NCBI RefSeq assembly: GCF_000620065.1
Contig: NZ_JHVI01000009.1
Location: forward strand, 1 to 64,000
DNA: 64,000 nucleotides
Direction: 5' to 3'
From: Meiothermus cerbereus DSM 11376
GTDB lineage: Bacteria > Deinococcota > Deinococci > Deinococcales > Thermaceae
The position numbers and the translations under genes are program-made. Positions 33,835 through 43,220 of the stretch are shown here, piece by piece. Below the pieces are notes generated by a model. It had not been told where the DNA came from. It saw nothing but the letters and a program-made list of their open reading frames with translations, and ran no database searches. The number at the start of each line of letters is the position of its first letter. Positions within the stretch are counted from its first letter, which is position 1.

Positions 33835-35214
33835 TTACTGGCGAGGAGGGGAGAACCCAGGGTAGCTTTTGGGCAGGAGACCGCGCTCGAAAGCAGCCTG
33901 GCTGAGTTCTTCGCGGAAATTGGGGTGGGCAATGCCGATGAGGGCCTGGGCCCGCTCGCGCAGGCTCTTGCCGAAGAGTTCGGCCACGCCGTATTCGGTT
34001 ACCACGTAGTGCACATCGGCCCGGGTGGTCACCACGCCAGCGCCGGTTTTGAGCAGGGAGACAATGCGGCTAAATGCGCCGTTCTTGCCGCTGCTGGGCA
34101 GGGCGATGATGGGCTTGCCGCCGTTGCTGGCTGCGGCTCCGCGGATAAAGTCGAGCTGGCCACCAAAGCCCGAATAGATTCGAGTCCCGATCGAGTCGGC
34201 ACAGACCTGGCCGGTGAGATCTACCTCGAGGGCCGAGTTAATAGCGATCATGTTGTCGTTGCGGGCCACGTTGAAGGGGTTGTTGATCCAGTCGGCGGGC
34301 CGCATCTCGAAGAGGGGGTTGTTGTGCACAAACCGATACAGCCGCTCGGAGCCCAGTACAAAAGTGCCTACTACCTTGCCGGGCAGCAGGGTCTTGCGCT
34401 GGCCGGTCACGATGCCTCTTTCCAGAGCTTCCATCACCCCATCGGAAACCATTTCGGTATGAATGCCCAGGTCTTGCCGTCCCGTCAGATTGGCCAGAAC
34501 TGCATCGGGGATAGCCCCAATGCCCAGCTGCAAAGTGCATCCGTCGTCGATGAGATCGGCCACGTATTTGCCAATTTTGGCCTCTACCTCTCCATACTTG
34601 TCTCGAGGCAGCATCGGTAGCGGAAAATCTATTTCCACGAAGGCTGCAAACTTGGAAACATGCACGAAGGTATCGCCCAGGGTACGCGGCATCTGGGGGT
34701 TGACCAGGGCGATAACCCGCCGGGCGGTCTCTACTGCGGCCTTGGTTGCAATAACCTCCACACCCAGACTCACAAAGCCAAACTCATCTGGGGGTGAAAC
34801 CTGTACCAGGGCATAGTCCAGGGGCAGCACACCGCGCTTGAACAACCAAGGCACCTGGTGGAGGGAAATGGGTACGTAATCGGCCCGACCTGAGTTGACC
34901 GCCTCACGGTCGGCAGGGCCCACAAACAAGGAGCGTCTGCGGAAATGCCCCTCCATCTCGGGGGCCAGGAAGGGGTCGGAGCCAAGCTGTAGCACGTGAA
35001 CCAGCTCGACATCCTCCAGTTCATTTTTGCGCTGGGCCAGAGCCTCTAGAAGGGGCGTGGGTGTAGCAGCGTTGCCCGAAACGAAAACCCTCGAGTGGCT
35101 TTTGATCATGCCTGCAGCCGCTTCCAGGCTAGCTAGCTTGCTCTGGTAAACCTTTTCTGCCTCGCTGCGCCCAAGGGCTTTTCCGGTACGTGAAATCGCT
35201 TCCATAGCCTCCAT
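33835..35214 (-). CDS. Acetyl-CoA hydrolase / CoA-transferase family protein
   Basis: About 459 residues from ATG 35214. The protein resembles the acetyl-CoA hydrolase/transferase and 4-hydroxybutyrate CoA-transferase family. Seen: VFVSGNAATPTPLLEAL near 43-59, GLGVEVI-type turn, LQLGIGAIPDAVLANL near 230-245 (conserved Gly loop), the likely catalytic Glu in IHTEMVSDGV near 253-262, and FSGGGQ-like YSGFGGQLDFIRGAAAS near 350-366. The frame continues upstream to 35346 through repeat R1, but those codons are repeat-derived. ATG 35214 lies two bases after GCGTTA; a second ATG three codons on is also possible. The acyl group and CoA acceptor cannot be decided. Confidence 0.85.
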   Translation of the reverse strand: MEAMEAISRTGKALGRSEAEKVYQSKLASLEAAAGMIKSHSRVFVSGNAATPTPLLEALAQRKNELEDVELVHVLQLGSDPFLAPEMEGHFRRRSLFVGPADREAVNSGRADYVPISLHQVPWLFKRGVLPLDYALVQVSPPDEFGFVSLGVEVIATKAAVETARRVIALVNPQMPRTLGDTFVHVSKFAAFVEIDFPLPMLPRDKYGEVEAKIGKYVADLIDDGCTLQLGIGAIPDAVLANLTGRQDLGIHTEMVSDGVMEALERGIVTGQRKTLLPGKVVGTFVLGSERLYRFVHNNPLFEMRPADWINNPFNVARNDNMIAINSALEVDLTGQVCADSIGTRIYSGFGGQLDFIRGAAASNGGKPIIALPSSGKNGAFSRIVSLLKTGAGVVTTRADVHYVVTEYGVAELFGKSLRERAQALIGIAHPNFREELSQAAFERGLLPKSYPGFSPPRQ

Positions 35215-35298
35215 ACTAACGCGGCGCAAACAGGACAGATGCCCGTAAGCGCTAGCAGGAAAAAGTACTGGATGCCATGCAAGCCGGGTTGATAGATG

Positions 35299-35411
35299 AT
35301 ATGAACCCCGCCTGAATCGTCCGCTAGGGACAGGCTTGAGCACCATCGTTCTTCAGGTTGTTGCTGCCCACGCTTCAGGCGGGGGCCCCAGAAAAAGACA
35401 TTTCTTATGAG
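35299..35411 (-). repeat. Interspersed repeat family R1, copy D
   Basis: About 113 bp, running on the minus strand from CTCATAAGAAATGTCTTTTT to GGCGGGGTTCATAT. More diverged in the middle than copies B and C. Lies just upstream of the acetyl-CoA hydrolase gene and could move its promoter. Confidence 0.8.
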
Positions 35412-35450
35412 CTGACCCTGGTACCGCTAGCCAGGGAAGTAGGCTGCATA

Positions 35451-35482
35451 TAACGCAAATGTAACGCTATGGCCGCTACCCT
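35451..35482 (+). promoter_or_regulatory. Direct-repeat promoter (TAACGC box) of a 68-residue protein
   Basis: TAACGC at 35451-35456 and 35462-35467, nine bases, then TACCCT at 35477-35482, then six bases to ATG 35489. The same spacing as at 19043-19074. The start codon would be the first transcribed base, give or take one. Confidence 0.6.
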
Positions 35483-35488
35483 GGCGAC

Positions 35489-35695
35489 ATGAAAGGGGGT
35501 GTTGTGCGCCCAAAGGCGGTGACTCTAATTGTTCGCATGTGGCGAGGTTCCGATGGCGCCGTCAAAGCTTCGGTCAAGGCTGCCGAGGGTGGGCCAACCC
35601 GCTACTTCCCCAACCTCGTGGCGCTATTGCATTACCTCGAGCAGGCCCAGGAAAAAATCGAGGAGATCCCCCTGCCGTCCCAGGGCTTGCGCTAG
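35489..35695 (+). CDS. Small basic protein of unknown function
   Basis: 68 residues, no signal peptide or membrane segment, net basic at the N-terminus (KGGVVRPKAVTLIVRMWRG), amphipathic later (YFPNLVALLHYLEQAQEKIEE). No family recognised. It has a promoter of its own with a TAACGC direct repeat; ATG 35489 would be leaderless. An alternative GTG five codons downstream follows a G-rich stretch resembling a ribosome site. Its stop shares four bases (CTAG, 35692-35695) with the stop of the convergent DUF502 gene. Confidence 0.6.
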   Translation: MKGGVVRPKAVTLIVRMWRGSDGAVKASVKAAEGGPTRYFPNLVALLHYLEQAQEKIEEIPLPSQGLR

Positions 35696-36351
35696 TTACT
35701 GGGTTTGGGTGGAACTGCGCTGGCTTCAATTAACTGCTTGGCCCGGTTGTTGGGCAAAATAAAACCGGCCGACACCACGTACTTGAGGGCTTCTTCAATG
35801 CTAATATCCAGGGGAATGATGTCCGCAGTTGGCACAATAATGGCCATTCCGGAGGCCGGAACCGGGCTGGTAGGTACCAGTACCACCGTGTAGCCTTCGG
35901 GTAGCGGTGATAGGTTTTTACCAACCTTGGGGGTGGCTATAAAACAGAGGGTGTACAGGCCTTTGCGGGGATACTCAATAAGTGCAGCACGCTGAAACTG
36001 CACCTCGGGCTGGCCCAGCAGGGTGTGCGCGATTTGCTGCACAGCATTGTAGACCTCGCGCACCAGGGGGATGGTTTTGATGCTGCGGTCAATGGCACCC
36101 AAAATTAGCCGCCCTACGTAGTTATTAGCCAGTGCACCCACCAGAACCACCAGGCCAAGGGTGGCCAGGATACCTAAAATAGGCAGAAACGGCAAAAGCC
36201 AGCGCGAAGGTTCAGCGTCTATGGCCCGCAGGATGCTTCCGATGATGTTGTTCGACCAGTTGTATACCCACCACAAAAAGTAAAACGTTACCGCAATGGG
36301 CAGCGTGGACAACAATCCGGTCAGGAAGTAGCGGCGGAGTCGAGCAGCCAT
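35692..36351 (-). CDS. DUF502 membrane protein
   Basis: About 219 residues. Two N-terminal membrane helices (YFLTGLLSTLPIAVTFYFLWWVYNW, positions within about 9-33, and LLPFLPILGILATLGLVVLVGALA, about 54-77) and a soluble domain with the characteristic IPLVREVYNAVQQ, TLCFIATPKV and VLVPTSPVPASGMAIIVP blocks. This is the DUF502 pattern; function unknown. The start was chosen at ATG 36351 (MAARLRRYFLTG), where family similarity begins; 28 extra codons upstream look unconserved. Divergent from the DUF456 gene. Confidence 0.85.
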   Translation of the reverse strand: MAARLRRYFLTGLLSTLPIAVTFYFLWWVYNWSNNIIGSILRAIDAEPSRWLLPFLPILGILATLGLVVLVGALANNYVGRLILGAIDRSIKTIPLVREVYNAVQQIAHTLLGQPEVQFQRAALIEYPRKGLYTLCFIATPKVGKNLSPLPEGYTVVLVPTSPVPASGMAIIVPTADIIPLDISIEEALKYVVSAGFILPNNRAKQLIEASAVPPKPSN

Positions 36352-36452
36352 ATATCTCAAGAGTGTACTGGCCCGGGTGGCTTTGAAAAGAGACTTTCCT
36401 GACCGATGCCTGGTCTGCGCTTTTGCCTTGCGCATTGCTACACTAAGAGCCT

Positions 36453-36932
36453 GTGAATGCTTTTGCAGACTGGCTGTTTGTGGTGGTGTGGGCAGTGGCG
36501 CTGGTTGCCACTTTTATTCCGGTGGTCCCGGCTGGGTTTGTTATCGTTGGGATGGCTTTCCTGCACGAGCTGCTGGTGGGGTTCGGCGAAATTTCCCTAC
36601 CCATCTGGATTGCCCTGGCGGTTTTGACCCTGCTGTCGTCGCTGGTTGATAACATCGCCGGGGCAATGGGTGCCAGGCACTTTGGTGGTAGCCGGCAGGG
36701 GGTGTGGGGGGCATTTTTGGGCGGCATTCTGGGTATTTTTGTTTTGCCTCCACTGGGCCTGTTCCTGATGCCATTTGTCGGGGCTTATGTGGGGGAACTT
36801 GTGGCAGGGCGTTCGCCAGAGAATGCGCTGCGGGGGGCCTGGGGGGCTGTGCTGGGTTTGTTGGGAGGTTTGGCAGGCAAGTTTCTAATCCACTTGCTGA
36901 TGGGCATTCTGGTCATTCAGGCCATTTTTTAG
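36453..36932 (+). CDS. DUF456 membrane protein
   Basis: 159 residues, four to five hydrophobic helices with Gly-rich turns (FGGSRQGVWGAFLGGILGIFV, in segments, near 78-98; GRSPENALRGAWGAVLG near 118-134), the typical DUF456 repeat. Function unknown. The start is GTG 36453: TACACT at 36439-36444 lies eight bases upstream, suggesting a leaderless transcript. Confidence 0.82.
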   Translation: MNAFADWLFVVVWAVALVATFIPVVPAGFVIVGMAFLHELLVGFGEISLPIWIALAVLTLLSSLVDNIAGAMGARHFGGSRQGVWGAFLGGILGIFVLPPLGLFLMPFVGAYVGELVAGRSPENALRGAWGAVLGLLGGLAGKFLIHLLMGILVIQAIF

Positions 36933-36992
36933 ACCCAGAGCAACGGCCGGGCAGGGTACTCGCCAACCTTTTTACAGCGTAGGATATGGCCC

Positions 36993-38281
<1,289 letters not shown>

Positions 38282-38283
38282 GT

Positions 38284-38982
38284 ATGGCAGTCTATCGGCT
38301 GGATGAACACGTACCGCAGATTCACCCCAGCGCCTTTATTGCCCCCACCGCGCTTATTGTTGGGCAGGCCGAAATCGGCGAGAACGCTTCGGTCTGGTTT
38401 GGTGCGGTGGTGCGCTCGGATACCGAGAAGGTGGTAATAGGTGCGGGTAGCAACGTGCAGGACGGCGCGATTTTGCACGCCGACCCCGGCGACCCCTGCA
38501 TACTGGGGCAAAACGTGACGGTGGGCCACCGGGCGGTGGTTCACGGTGCGTTGGTGGAGGATGGAGCGCTGATCGGGATTGGCGCAGTGGTGCTCAACCA
38601 GGCCAGGGTAGGGAAGGGGGCCATGGTGGGGGCTGGTGCGGTGGTGCCGCCGGGGATGGAAATTCCGGCGGGCATGCTGGCGATTGGCATCCCGGCCAAG
38701 ATCCGCGGCCCGGTGGAACCTACCCAGAATGCCGAGCGCTACGTGGAGCTATCGCGCCGCTACCTGGCACACCTTGCACCCATTGCCCCGATTGGCCGCT
38801 ACCAGATTACCCTGCGCGGGCAGGACGCCCTGAACCCCTTTAGCGACCTGCACCTGCAGCTCAAGCGGGGGGAGCCCGAAGCCCTTTCGGCCCTGAAGGC
38901 CATTGTGGAGGGGCGGGCCCAGGAGGCCAAGCCCGAGGTGCTGCATGAGCTGGTTCGTGAGGGGCTAATCCGACCTATATAG
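38284..38982 (+). CDS. Gamma-class carbonic anhydrase-like hexapeptide protein
   Basis: 232 residues. Left-handed beta-helix built of hexapeptide repeats (IGENASVWFGAVVRSD, VIGAGSNVQDGAILHAD, ILGQNVTVGHRAVVHGA), residues about 28-140. The three zinc-ligand His positions of the gamma-CA/YrdA family appear in ILHAD, VGHR and VVHG. The last about 85 residues (RYVELSRRYLAHLA onward) are an unusual helical extension. ATG 38284 follows AAGGAG by five bases; a GTG at 38278 that overlaps the previous stop is less likely. Whether it is an active carbonic anhydrase is not decided. Confidence 0.85.
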   Translation: MAVYRLDEHVPQIHPSAFIAPTALIVGQAEIGENASVWFGAVVRSDTEKVVIGAGSNVQDGAILHADPGDPCILGQNVTVGHRAVVHGALVEDGALIGIGAVVLNQARVGKGAMVGAGAVVPPGMEIPAGMLAIGIPAKIRGPVEPTQNAERYVELSRRYLAHLAPIAPIGRYQITLRGQDALNPFSDLHLQLKRGEPEALSALKAIVEGRAQEAKPEVLHELVREGLIRPI

Positions 38983-38983
38983 A

Positions 38984-39081
38984 GCGCTCTTCACAGCCTC
39001 TGAACCACCCACAACTTGAATTGCCGAGTTCGGCACAGCATAGTTGCCTCCCGGATGGTAAGCAATGTCTGTGAAGAGTGC
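38984..39081. repeat. Inverted-repeat element (copy 2 of 2)
   Basis: GCGCTCTTCACAG (38984-38996) and CTGTGAAGAGTGC (39069-39081), one mismatch in 13, spanning 98 bases between the gamma-CA gene and the DUF2946 gene. The interior has no clear similarity to the 33711-33807 unit except AGCAAT near the right end. Confidence 0.45.
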
Positions 39082-39127
39082 GATAAGCTGCAAAGGCAAA
39101 ACCTCGCCGTAGATTAAGCTTTGCGGG

Positions 39128-39517
39128 ATGGCAGCGCGTGACCTGTCAGCATACCAACCCATCGCAGTTTCAGGGTTGATATGTATGGTATTGCTTACCT
39201 CACTGCTGTTTGGGTTGCGGGGGATGCTGATGTACCCTTCGCAGACCATCGGTGTGGAACATCACCACCCAGGCTCGAGCGACACCGACGAATCGCACCA
39301 GGGGCACTGTCCCCTTTGCTTTTTGCTGTTGCTGGCCCCTCACCTGACGCCAGCGCTGAATGGGGTTTGGTCGCCATCTATCGTTATTTGGCTGTGGATG
39401 GGAGCGCCCCGGGCCAAAGACGAGTTTCTGAAAGCTATTGCGGCCAGGGGGCCCCCAGCAAGCCAGACTGCCCGGATATCCGAACCCTTCCTGAGGCTAC
39501 GCGAAGGCCGGGTATAA
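39128..39517 (+). CDS. DUF2946-like periplasmic protein of a copper operon
   Basis: 129 residues. An N-terminal membrane segment (residues about 15-33) is followed by a His-rich stretch (GVEHHHPGSSDTDESHQGHC, about 42-61) and HCPLCFLLLL near 60-69, the HCPLC motif of DUF2946. The His/Cys cluster is a plausible metal-binding site. It opens the copC-copD-mbnP-mbnH series. TAAGCT (39115-39120) ends seven bases before ATG 39128, so a leaderless message is likely. Confidence 0.65.
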   Translation: MAARDLSAYQPIAVSGLICMVLLTSLLFGLRGMLMYPSQTIGVEHHHPGSSDTDESHQGHCPLCFLLLLAPHLTPALNGVWSPSIVIWLWMGAPRAKDEFLKAIAARGPPASQTARISEPFLRLREGRV

Positions 39518-39633
39518 CTGGCTGAAAAGGAGCGCTCCACCTGCGGGTGTTTTGGGTAGGGGCCTCAGCAGGCAAATCGAATCAGGACGATTTTGGCAAA
39601 GCCCTCGGTTTTGCCTCGTGCTCGGGAGTTGTA

Positions 39634-40071
39634 GTGGACAGGTTTTTTTTCTTCATGCTGGTGCTGCTAGGGCCTGTGCTGGCCCATGCCGAGTACAAAA
39701 GCTCCACCCCAGCATCCAACTCGACCGTCAAAAGCATGCCCCAGACCGTGGTTATCAACTTTACCGAGGCTGTGGAGGTGCGGCTCTCGACCTTCAAGGT
39801 CTATCCCCTCGAGGCCCCCCCGGAGGCCTGGGGTAGCTCGACCCGCCTGCGCCGGCTGGCCCAGCCCCTGGTGCGCCGGGTGTTGCTGCTCAAAAACGAT
39901 GCCGCCCGGCGGGCAGACGCAGGCCTTGCCACCACTGCCCGTACCAGCCGAACCGTAACCCTGGCGCTCAAGCCGGGCCTGAATCCGGGGGCCTATGTGG
40001 TGATGTGGAAGAATCTGGCTGTGGACGGCCACACCGAGAGTGATTTCTTTGTATTCGTCTACAGGCCATAG
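39634..40071 (+). CDS. CopC/YobA family periplasmic copper-binding protein
   Basis: About 145 residues. Signal peptide (hydrophobic FFFFMLVLLGPVLAHA); the mature protein begins with or near HAEYKSSTPA, whose N-terminal His is a typical CopC copper ligand. The Ig-like CopC sandwich follows: VVINFTEAVEVRLSTFKVYP near 53-72, and GAYVVMWKNLAVDGHTESDFF near 121-141, with the conserved DGH. The start was placed at GTG 39634 after GGGAG; the frame is open further upstream but without a plausible signal. Part of the copper operon. Confidence 0.85.
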   Translation: MDRFFFFMLVLLGPVLAHAEYKSSTPASNSTVKSMPQTVVINFTEAVEVRLSTFKVYPLEAPPEAWGSSTRLRRLAQPLVRRVLLLKNDAARRADAGLATTARTSRTVTLALKPGLNPGAYVVMWKNLAVDGHTESDFFVFVYRP

Positions 40072-40121
40072 GTTTTTGATCGGGCGTAAGCAGTGGTCAA
40101 AGCAGCCTTGCTTGAGGGGTT

Positions 40122-41333
40122 ATGCCCATTTGTAAAGAGCCGACGGTTTTTAGCCTGTCGAACCTAAATCCGCTTGCGACCATGCCGCACGAACACGACA
40201 GTACCCAGCCCGTCCTGCGGGCACTCCTTTATGTGGGTGTTTTTTTGTTGCTGGGAGCCGGGGTGTTTGTCCGCTACGTGGGGCCGGAGGCTGCGCGTAC
40301 CCAGCGCTGGCGGCTATGGTACCTGCTTTCGGGGGGCTTTCTGCTGGCCCTGGGGGCTACCCTCTACGGGGTGTATCACCTGACCTGGATGCTCGGCGAC
40401 ACCGCCCTTGTGGGGAGCTACCTGCTCGAGACCTCGCAAGGGAACTGGTTGTTGCTGCGGATGGGTTTGCTGGTGGGTTTGCTGTTTATGTCTATGGGCT
40501 GGTTTCGCCTGGACCGCTGGCTGTACCCCCCGCTGGTTCTGGGGCTTCTGTTTACCCTTACCCTCACCTCGCATGCTGCCGGGGGCGGGCCGGGGCAGTT
40601 GGCCACTGGCCTGGCCCACTTGGCTTTTGCAGTGGTTTGGGGGGGAAGTGTGCTGGCGCTGGCGGTGGTCTGGCCCGGCACAAAGTACGACGCAGTGCTG
40701 CGGGCCATTCAACGTCTTTCGAGTCTGGGCCTTGCTGCGGTCATACTTTTGTCGCTGATGGGTGTGTACCTGTCCTGGGTTCGCCTGGGCGAGTTCTCGA
40801 ACCTATGGAACGCTGTTTACGGTCAACGCCTGCTTCTAAAGCTGGGGCTGGTGGGGCTGGTGGTAGGGGTGGCGGCGGTGAACCGGCTGTGGCTTTTGCC
40901 GCGTTTACAGGCCAAGCAGGCTAAGGGATTACAGACGGTGAGCCTCGAGGCCGCTTTGATTCTGGGTGTGCTTTTAGCCAGCGGTTTTCTGGCTACCACC
41001 GAACCACCTCCGCCGGCCAGCCAATCTGCACCCCGCGTGATAAACATCGCTGAGACCGAGGGCGATAAGCGCTACACGGGTCAATTGTTCAGCCAGGGTG
41101 GTCTAATTCACCTCTACCTCGACTTGCGCGATGCTGAGGGCAACCTGCTGCCAACCGGCCCCAGCCTGCGGCTAGAGGCCCTGCAGGGAACGCAGCTTTT
41201 GCAGGACGCCAAGGGCCCCTTTTACAAGTCGCAGTACCACATTGTGCTCATTGCCGAGACGCCCGGCGAATGGCTGGTGACGTTAGATCTGCCGGACAAG
41301 ACCCTCGAGTACACCCTAAGCGTGGCCCCTTGA
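40122..41333 (+). CDS. CopD-family copper resistance membrane protein
   Basis: 403 residues with about eight membrane helices between about 30 and 300, then a soluble C-terminal domain (about 305-403) resembling the YtkA/FixH-like sandwich. Conserved CopD features: SHAAGGGPGQLATGLAHLAF near 150-169 and VWGGSVLALAVVW near 171-183, the His residues of which are candidate copper ligands. The start is uncertain between ATG 40122, weak ribosome site GAGGGG close by, and ATG 40182 (MPHEHDSTQP). It follows copC by 50 bases and probably cooperates with it in moving copper across the inner membrane. Confidence 0.82.
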   Translation: MPICKEPTVFSLSNLNPLATMPHEHDSTQPVLRALLYVGVFLLLGAGVFVRYVGPEAARTQRWRLWYLLSGGFLLALGATLYGVYHLTWMLGDTALVGSYLLETSQGNWLLLRMGLLVGLLFMSMGWFRLDRWLYPPLVLGLLFTLTLTSHAAGGGPGQLATGLAHLAFAVVWGGSVLALAVVWPGTKYDAVLRAIQRLSSLGLAAVILLSLMGVYLSWVRLGEFSNLWNAVYGQRLLLKLGLVGLVVGVAAVNRLWLLPRLQAKQAKGLQTVSLEAALILGVLLASGFLATTEPPPPASQSAPRVINIAETEGDKRYTGQLFSQGGLIHLYLDLRDAEGNLLPTGPSLRLEALQGTQLLQDAKGPFYKSQYHIVLIAETPGEWLVTLDLPDKTLEYTLSVAP

Positions 41334-41389
41334 GCGCCGGTTCACGCGAAAACCGCAGGGGTTCTGCTAACCTCTAAGAAGGAGTGGCT

Positions 41390-42133
41390 ATGAGAAAATG
41401 CTGGCTGGTCTTTTTGCTCAGTATAAGTGCCTATGCGCTCTCTGCCCCCGTCGAGCTGAAAGTGAACCTGCGGGTGGGCAGTCAGCCCTTGCAGTGGGGC
41501 CAGACCTACCAGACCCCCCAGGGGCTGCGCTACCAGATTGACCTCCTGAAGTTTTACATCTCGGAAGTGGCCCTGGTGCGCCCGGATGGCCGCGAGGTGC
41601 GCTTAGACGGTCTATCCCTGGCCGAATTCAAACGGGATGGCCCCACCCAGGGGGTGCGCGTCATGATGATGGACGTGCCGCCGGGCCAATACCGCGGGCT
41701 GCGCTTTAATGTGGGTGTGCCGCGCGAGCTCAACCACCTCGACGCGGGTACCCAGCAGCTACCCCTGGGCGTCAACTCCGGCATGTACTGGGCCTGGAAC
41801 CCCGGCTATATCTTCTACCGCCTCGAGGGCACCGCTTTACTCCCGGAAGGCAACCAAAAATGGGTGATTCACATGGGAACCGACACCTTCCGCCTACCGG
41901 TGCGCCTGCACGACCTCCAGACCCGGCGGGTGCAGATCAACATCCCGCCCGGTGGGGGGGTCATCTCGCTCAACCTGGATGTAGCCAAGGCCTTTGAGTC
42001 GGGGCCAGGCGGGGCTTTTGTGGACTGGCGTAAGCAGTCACTGCGCCAGCTGCACGGTCTCAGCCCCGAAACCAGCCTGCTGATGTCGGTGGTGTACTTC
42101 AACATGCAGTCGGCCTTCTCGCTGGCCCCGTAG
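41390..42133 (+). CDS. MbnP-like copper-binding protein
   Basis: 247 residues, signal peptide MRKCWLVFLLSISAYALSAP. The MbnP domain is recognised by LLKFYISEVALVRPDG near 50-65 and GVNSGMYWAWNPGYIFYRLEG in parts near 128-148; MYW-W is the conserved Trp-containing block in which a Trp is converted to kynurenine by MbnH in methanotrophs (established for methanobactin systems). SD GGAG (41381-41384) serves ATG 41390. Followed by its oxidase partner mbnH after 13 bases. No methanobactin precursor is visible. Confidence 0.8.
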   Translation: MRKCWLVFLLSISAYALSAPVELKVNLRVGSQPLQWGQTYQTPQGLRYQIDLLKFYISEVALVRPDGREVRLDGLSLAEFKRDGPTQGVRVMMMDVPPGQYRGLRFNVGVPRELNHLDAGTQQLPLGVNSGMYWAWNPGYIFYRLEGTALLPEGNQKWVIHMGTDTFRLPVRLHDLQTRRVQINIPPGGGVISLNLDVAKAFESGPGGAFVDWRKQSLRQLHGLSPETSLLMSVVYFNMQSAFSLAP

Positions 42134-42146
42134 CAAGGGAGGTAAG

Positions 42147-43220
42147 GTGCGACGGCGATGGGTATGGGCGGGCCTGCTCCTTCTGGGGGTGGGGGTGCTG
42201 GGCTACTCTCTCTGGCCCAGGCCAACGCCACCAGCCCCCGAAGCAGCGCCACCCCCCCCTCACCAGGCCAGCCCCCCCATTCTTTTTGCCGAACGCACCG
42301 TGCCCATCCCAGAGGACAACCCCCAGACCCCGGCCAAAGTGGAGCTGGGGCGGCGGCTGTTTTACGACACAAGGCTTTCCAAGGACGGCACCGTGGCCTG
42401 TGCAAGCTGCCACAAGCCCGAGTTCGCTTTTAGCGATGGGGGAAAGCCAGTAAGCACCGGCATCTTTGGCCGAAAAGGTCTCCGCAACGCACCCACCCTG
42501 ACCAACGTGGCCTTCCGCCGCCACCTGTTCTGGGAAGGGCGTTCGCCGCGGCTCGAGCTGCAGGCGGTTGGCCCCCTCACGGCCCACGACGAGATGGGCC
42601 TCGAGCCCGAGGAGCTCGCGCAAAAGCTAGGGGCCATTCCCGAGTATGCCAGGGCCTTTCAGGAGGTCTTCGGCGAGGCCCCCAGCCTCAAAACCGTTAC
42701 CTACGCCATTGCGGCCTTCGAGCGTACCCTGGTGTCTTATAACAGCCCCTTCGACCGCTACCAGGCCGGCGACGACTCGGCCATGAGCCAGGCGGCCCTG
42801 CGCGGGATGGAGCTTTTCTTCGGCGAGAAGGGCGACTGCTTCCACTGCCACGTCGGCCCCGACTTCACCGACGACGAACCCCGCAACACCGCCCTCTACA
42901 CGGTCTACAAAGACATCGGGCTGGCCCGCGCAACGGGCAAAGACGAGGACGTGGGCAAATTCAAAACCCCCACCTTACGCAACGTGGCCCTGACCGCACC
43001 CTACATGCACGACGGCTCCATCCAAACCTTGCGGGAGGCGGTGCAACACTACAACCGGGGCGGCGAGCCCAACCTGAACGCCGACGCCCTGATTCGGCCA
43101 TTGGGCCTGACCGACCCGGAGGTAGAGGATCTGGTGGCGTTTCTGGAGTCCCTGACCGATAGGAGCTTTACTACCAACCCGGCCTTGCTGCCGCCCAGGG
43201 GAAAGGGGAGTACGCCATGA
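42147..43220 (+). CDS. MbnH-like di-heme cytochrome c peroxidase (MauG family)
   Basis: 357 residues. One N-terminal membrane anchor (VWAGLLLLGVGVLGYSLW) and Pro-rich linker, then two c-type heme sites: CASCH (Cys85, Cys88, His89) and CFHCH (Cys231, Cys234, His235). GIFGRKGLRNAPTLTN near 107-122 and FKTPTLRNVALTAPYMHDG near 271-289 are MauG/CcpA-family blocks. Adjacent to an mbnP gene, so the probable role is oxidation of the MbnP tryptophan. Start GTG 42147 behind GGGAGGTAAG. Its stop overlaps the next gene by four bases. Confidence 0.88.
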   Translation: MRRRWVWAGLLLLGVGVLGYSLWPRPTPPAPEAAPPPPHQASPPILFAERTVPIPEDNPQTPAKVELGRRLFYDTRLSKDGTVACASCHKPEFAFSDGGKPVSTGIFGRKGLRNAPTLTNVAFRRHLFWEGRSPRLELQAVGPLTAHDEMGLEPEELAQKLGAIPEYARAFQEVFGEAPSLKTVTYAIAAFERTLVSYNSPFDRYQAGDDSAMSQAALRGMELFFGEKGDCFHCHVGPDFTDDEPRNTALYTVYKDIGLARATGKDEDVGKFKTPTLRNVALTAPYMHDGSIQTLREAVQHYNRGGEPNLNADALIRPLGLTDPEVEDLVAFLESLTDRSFTTNPALLPPRGKGSTP

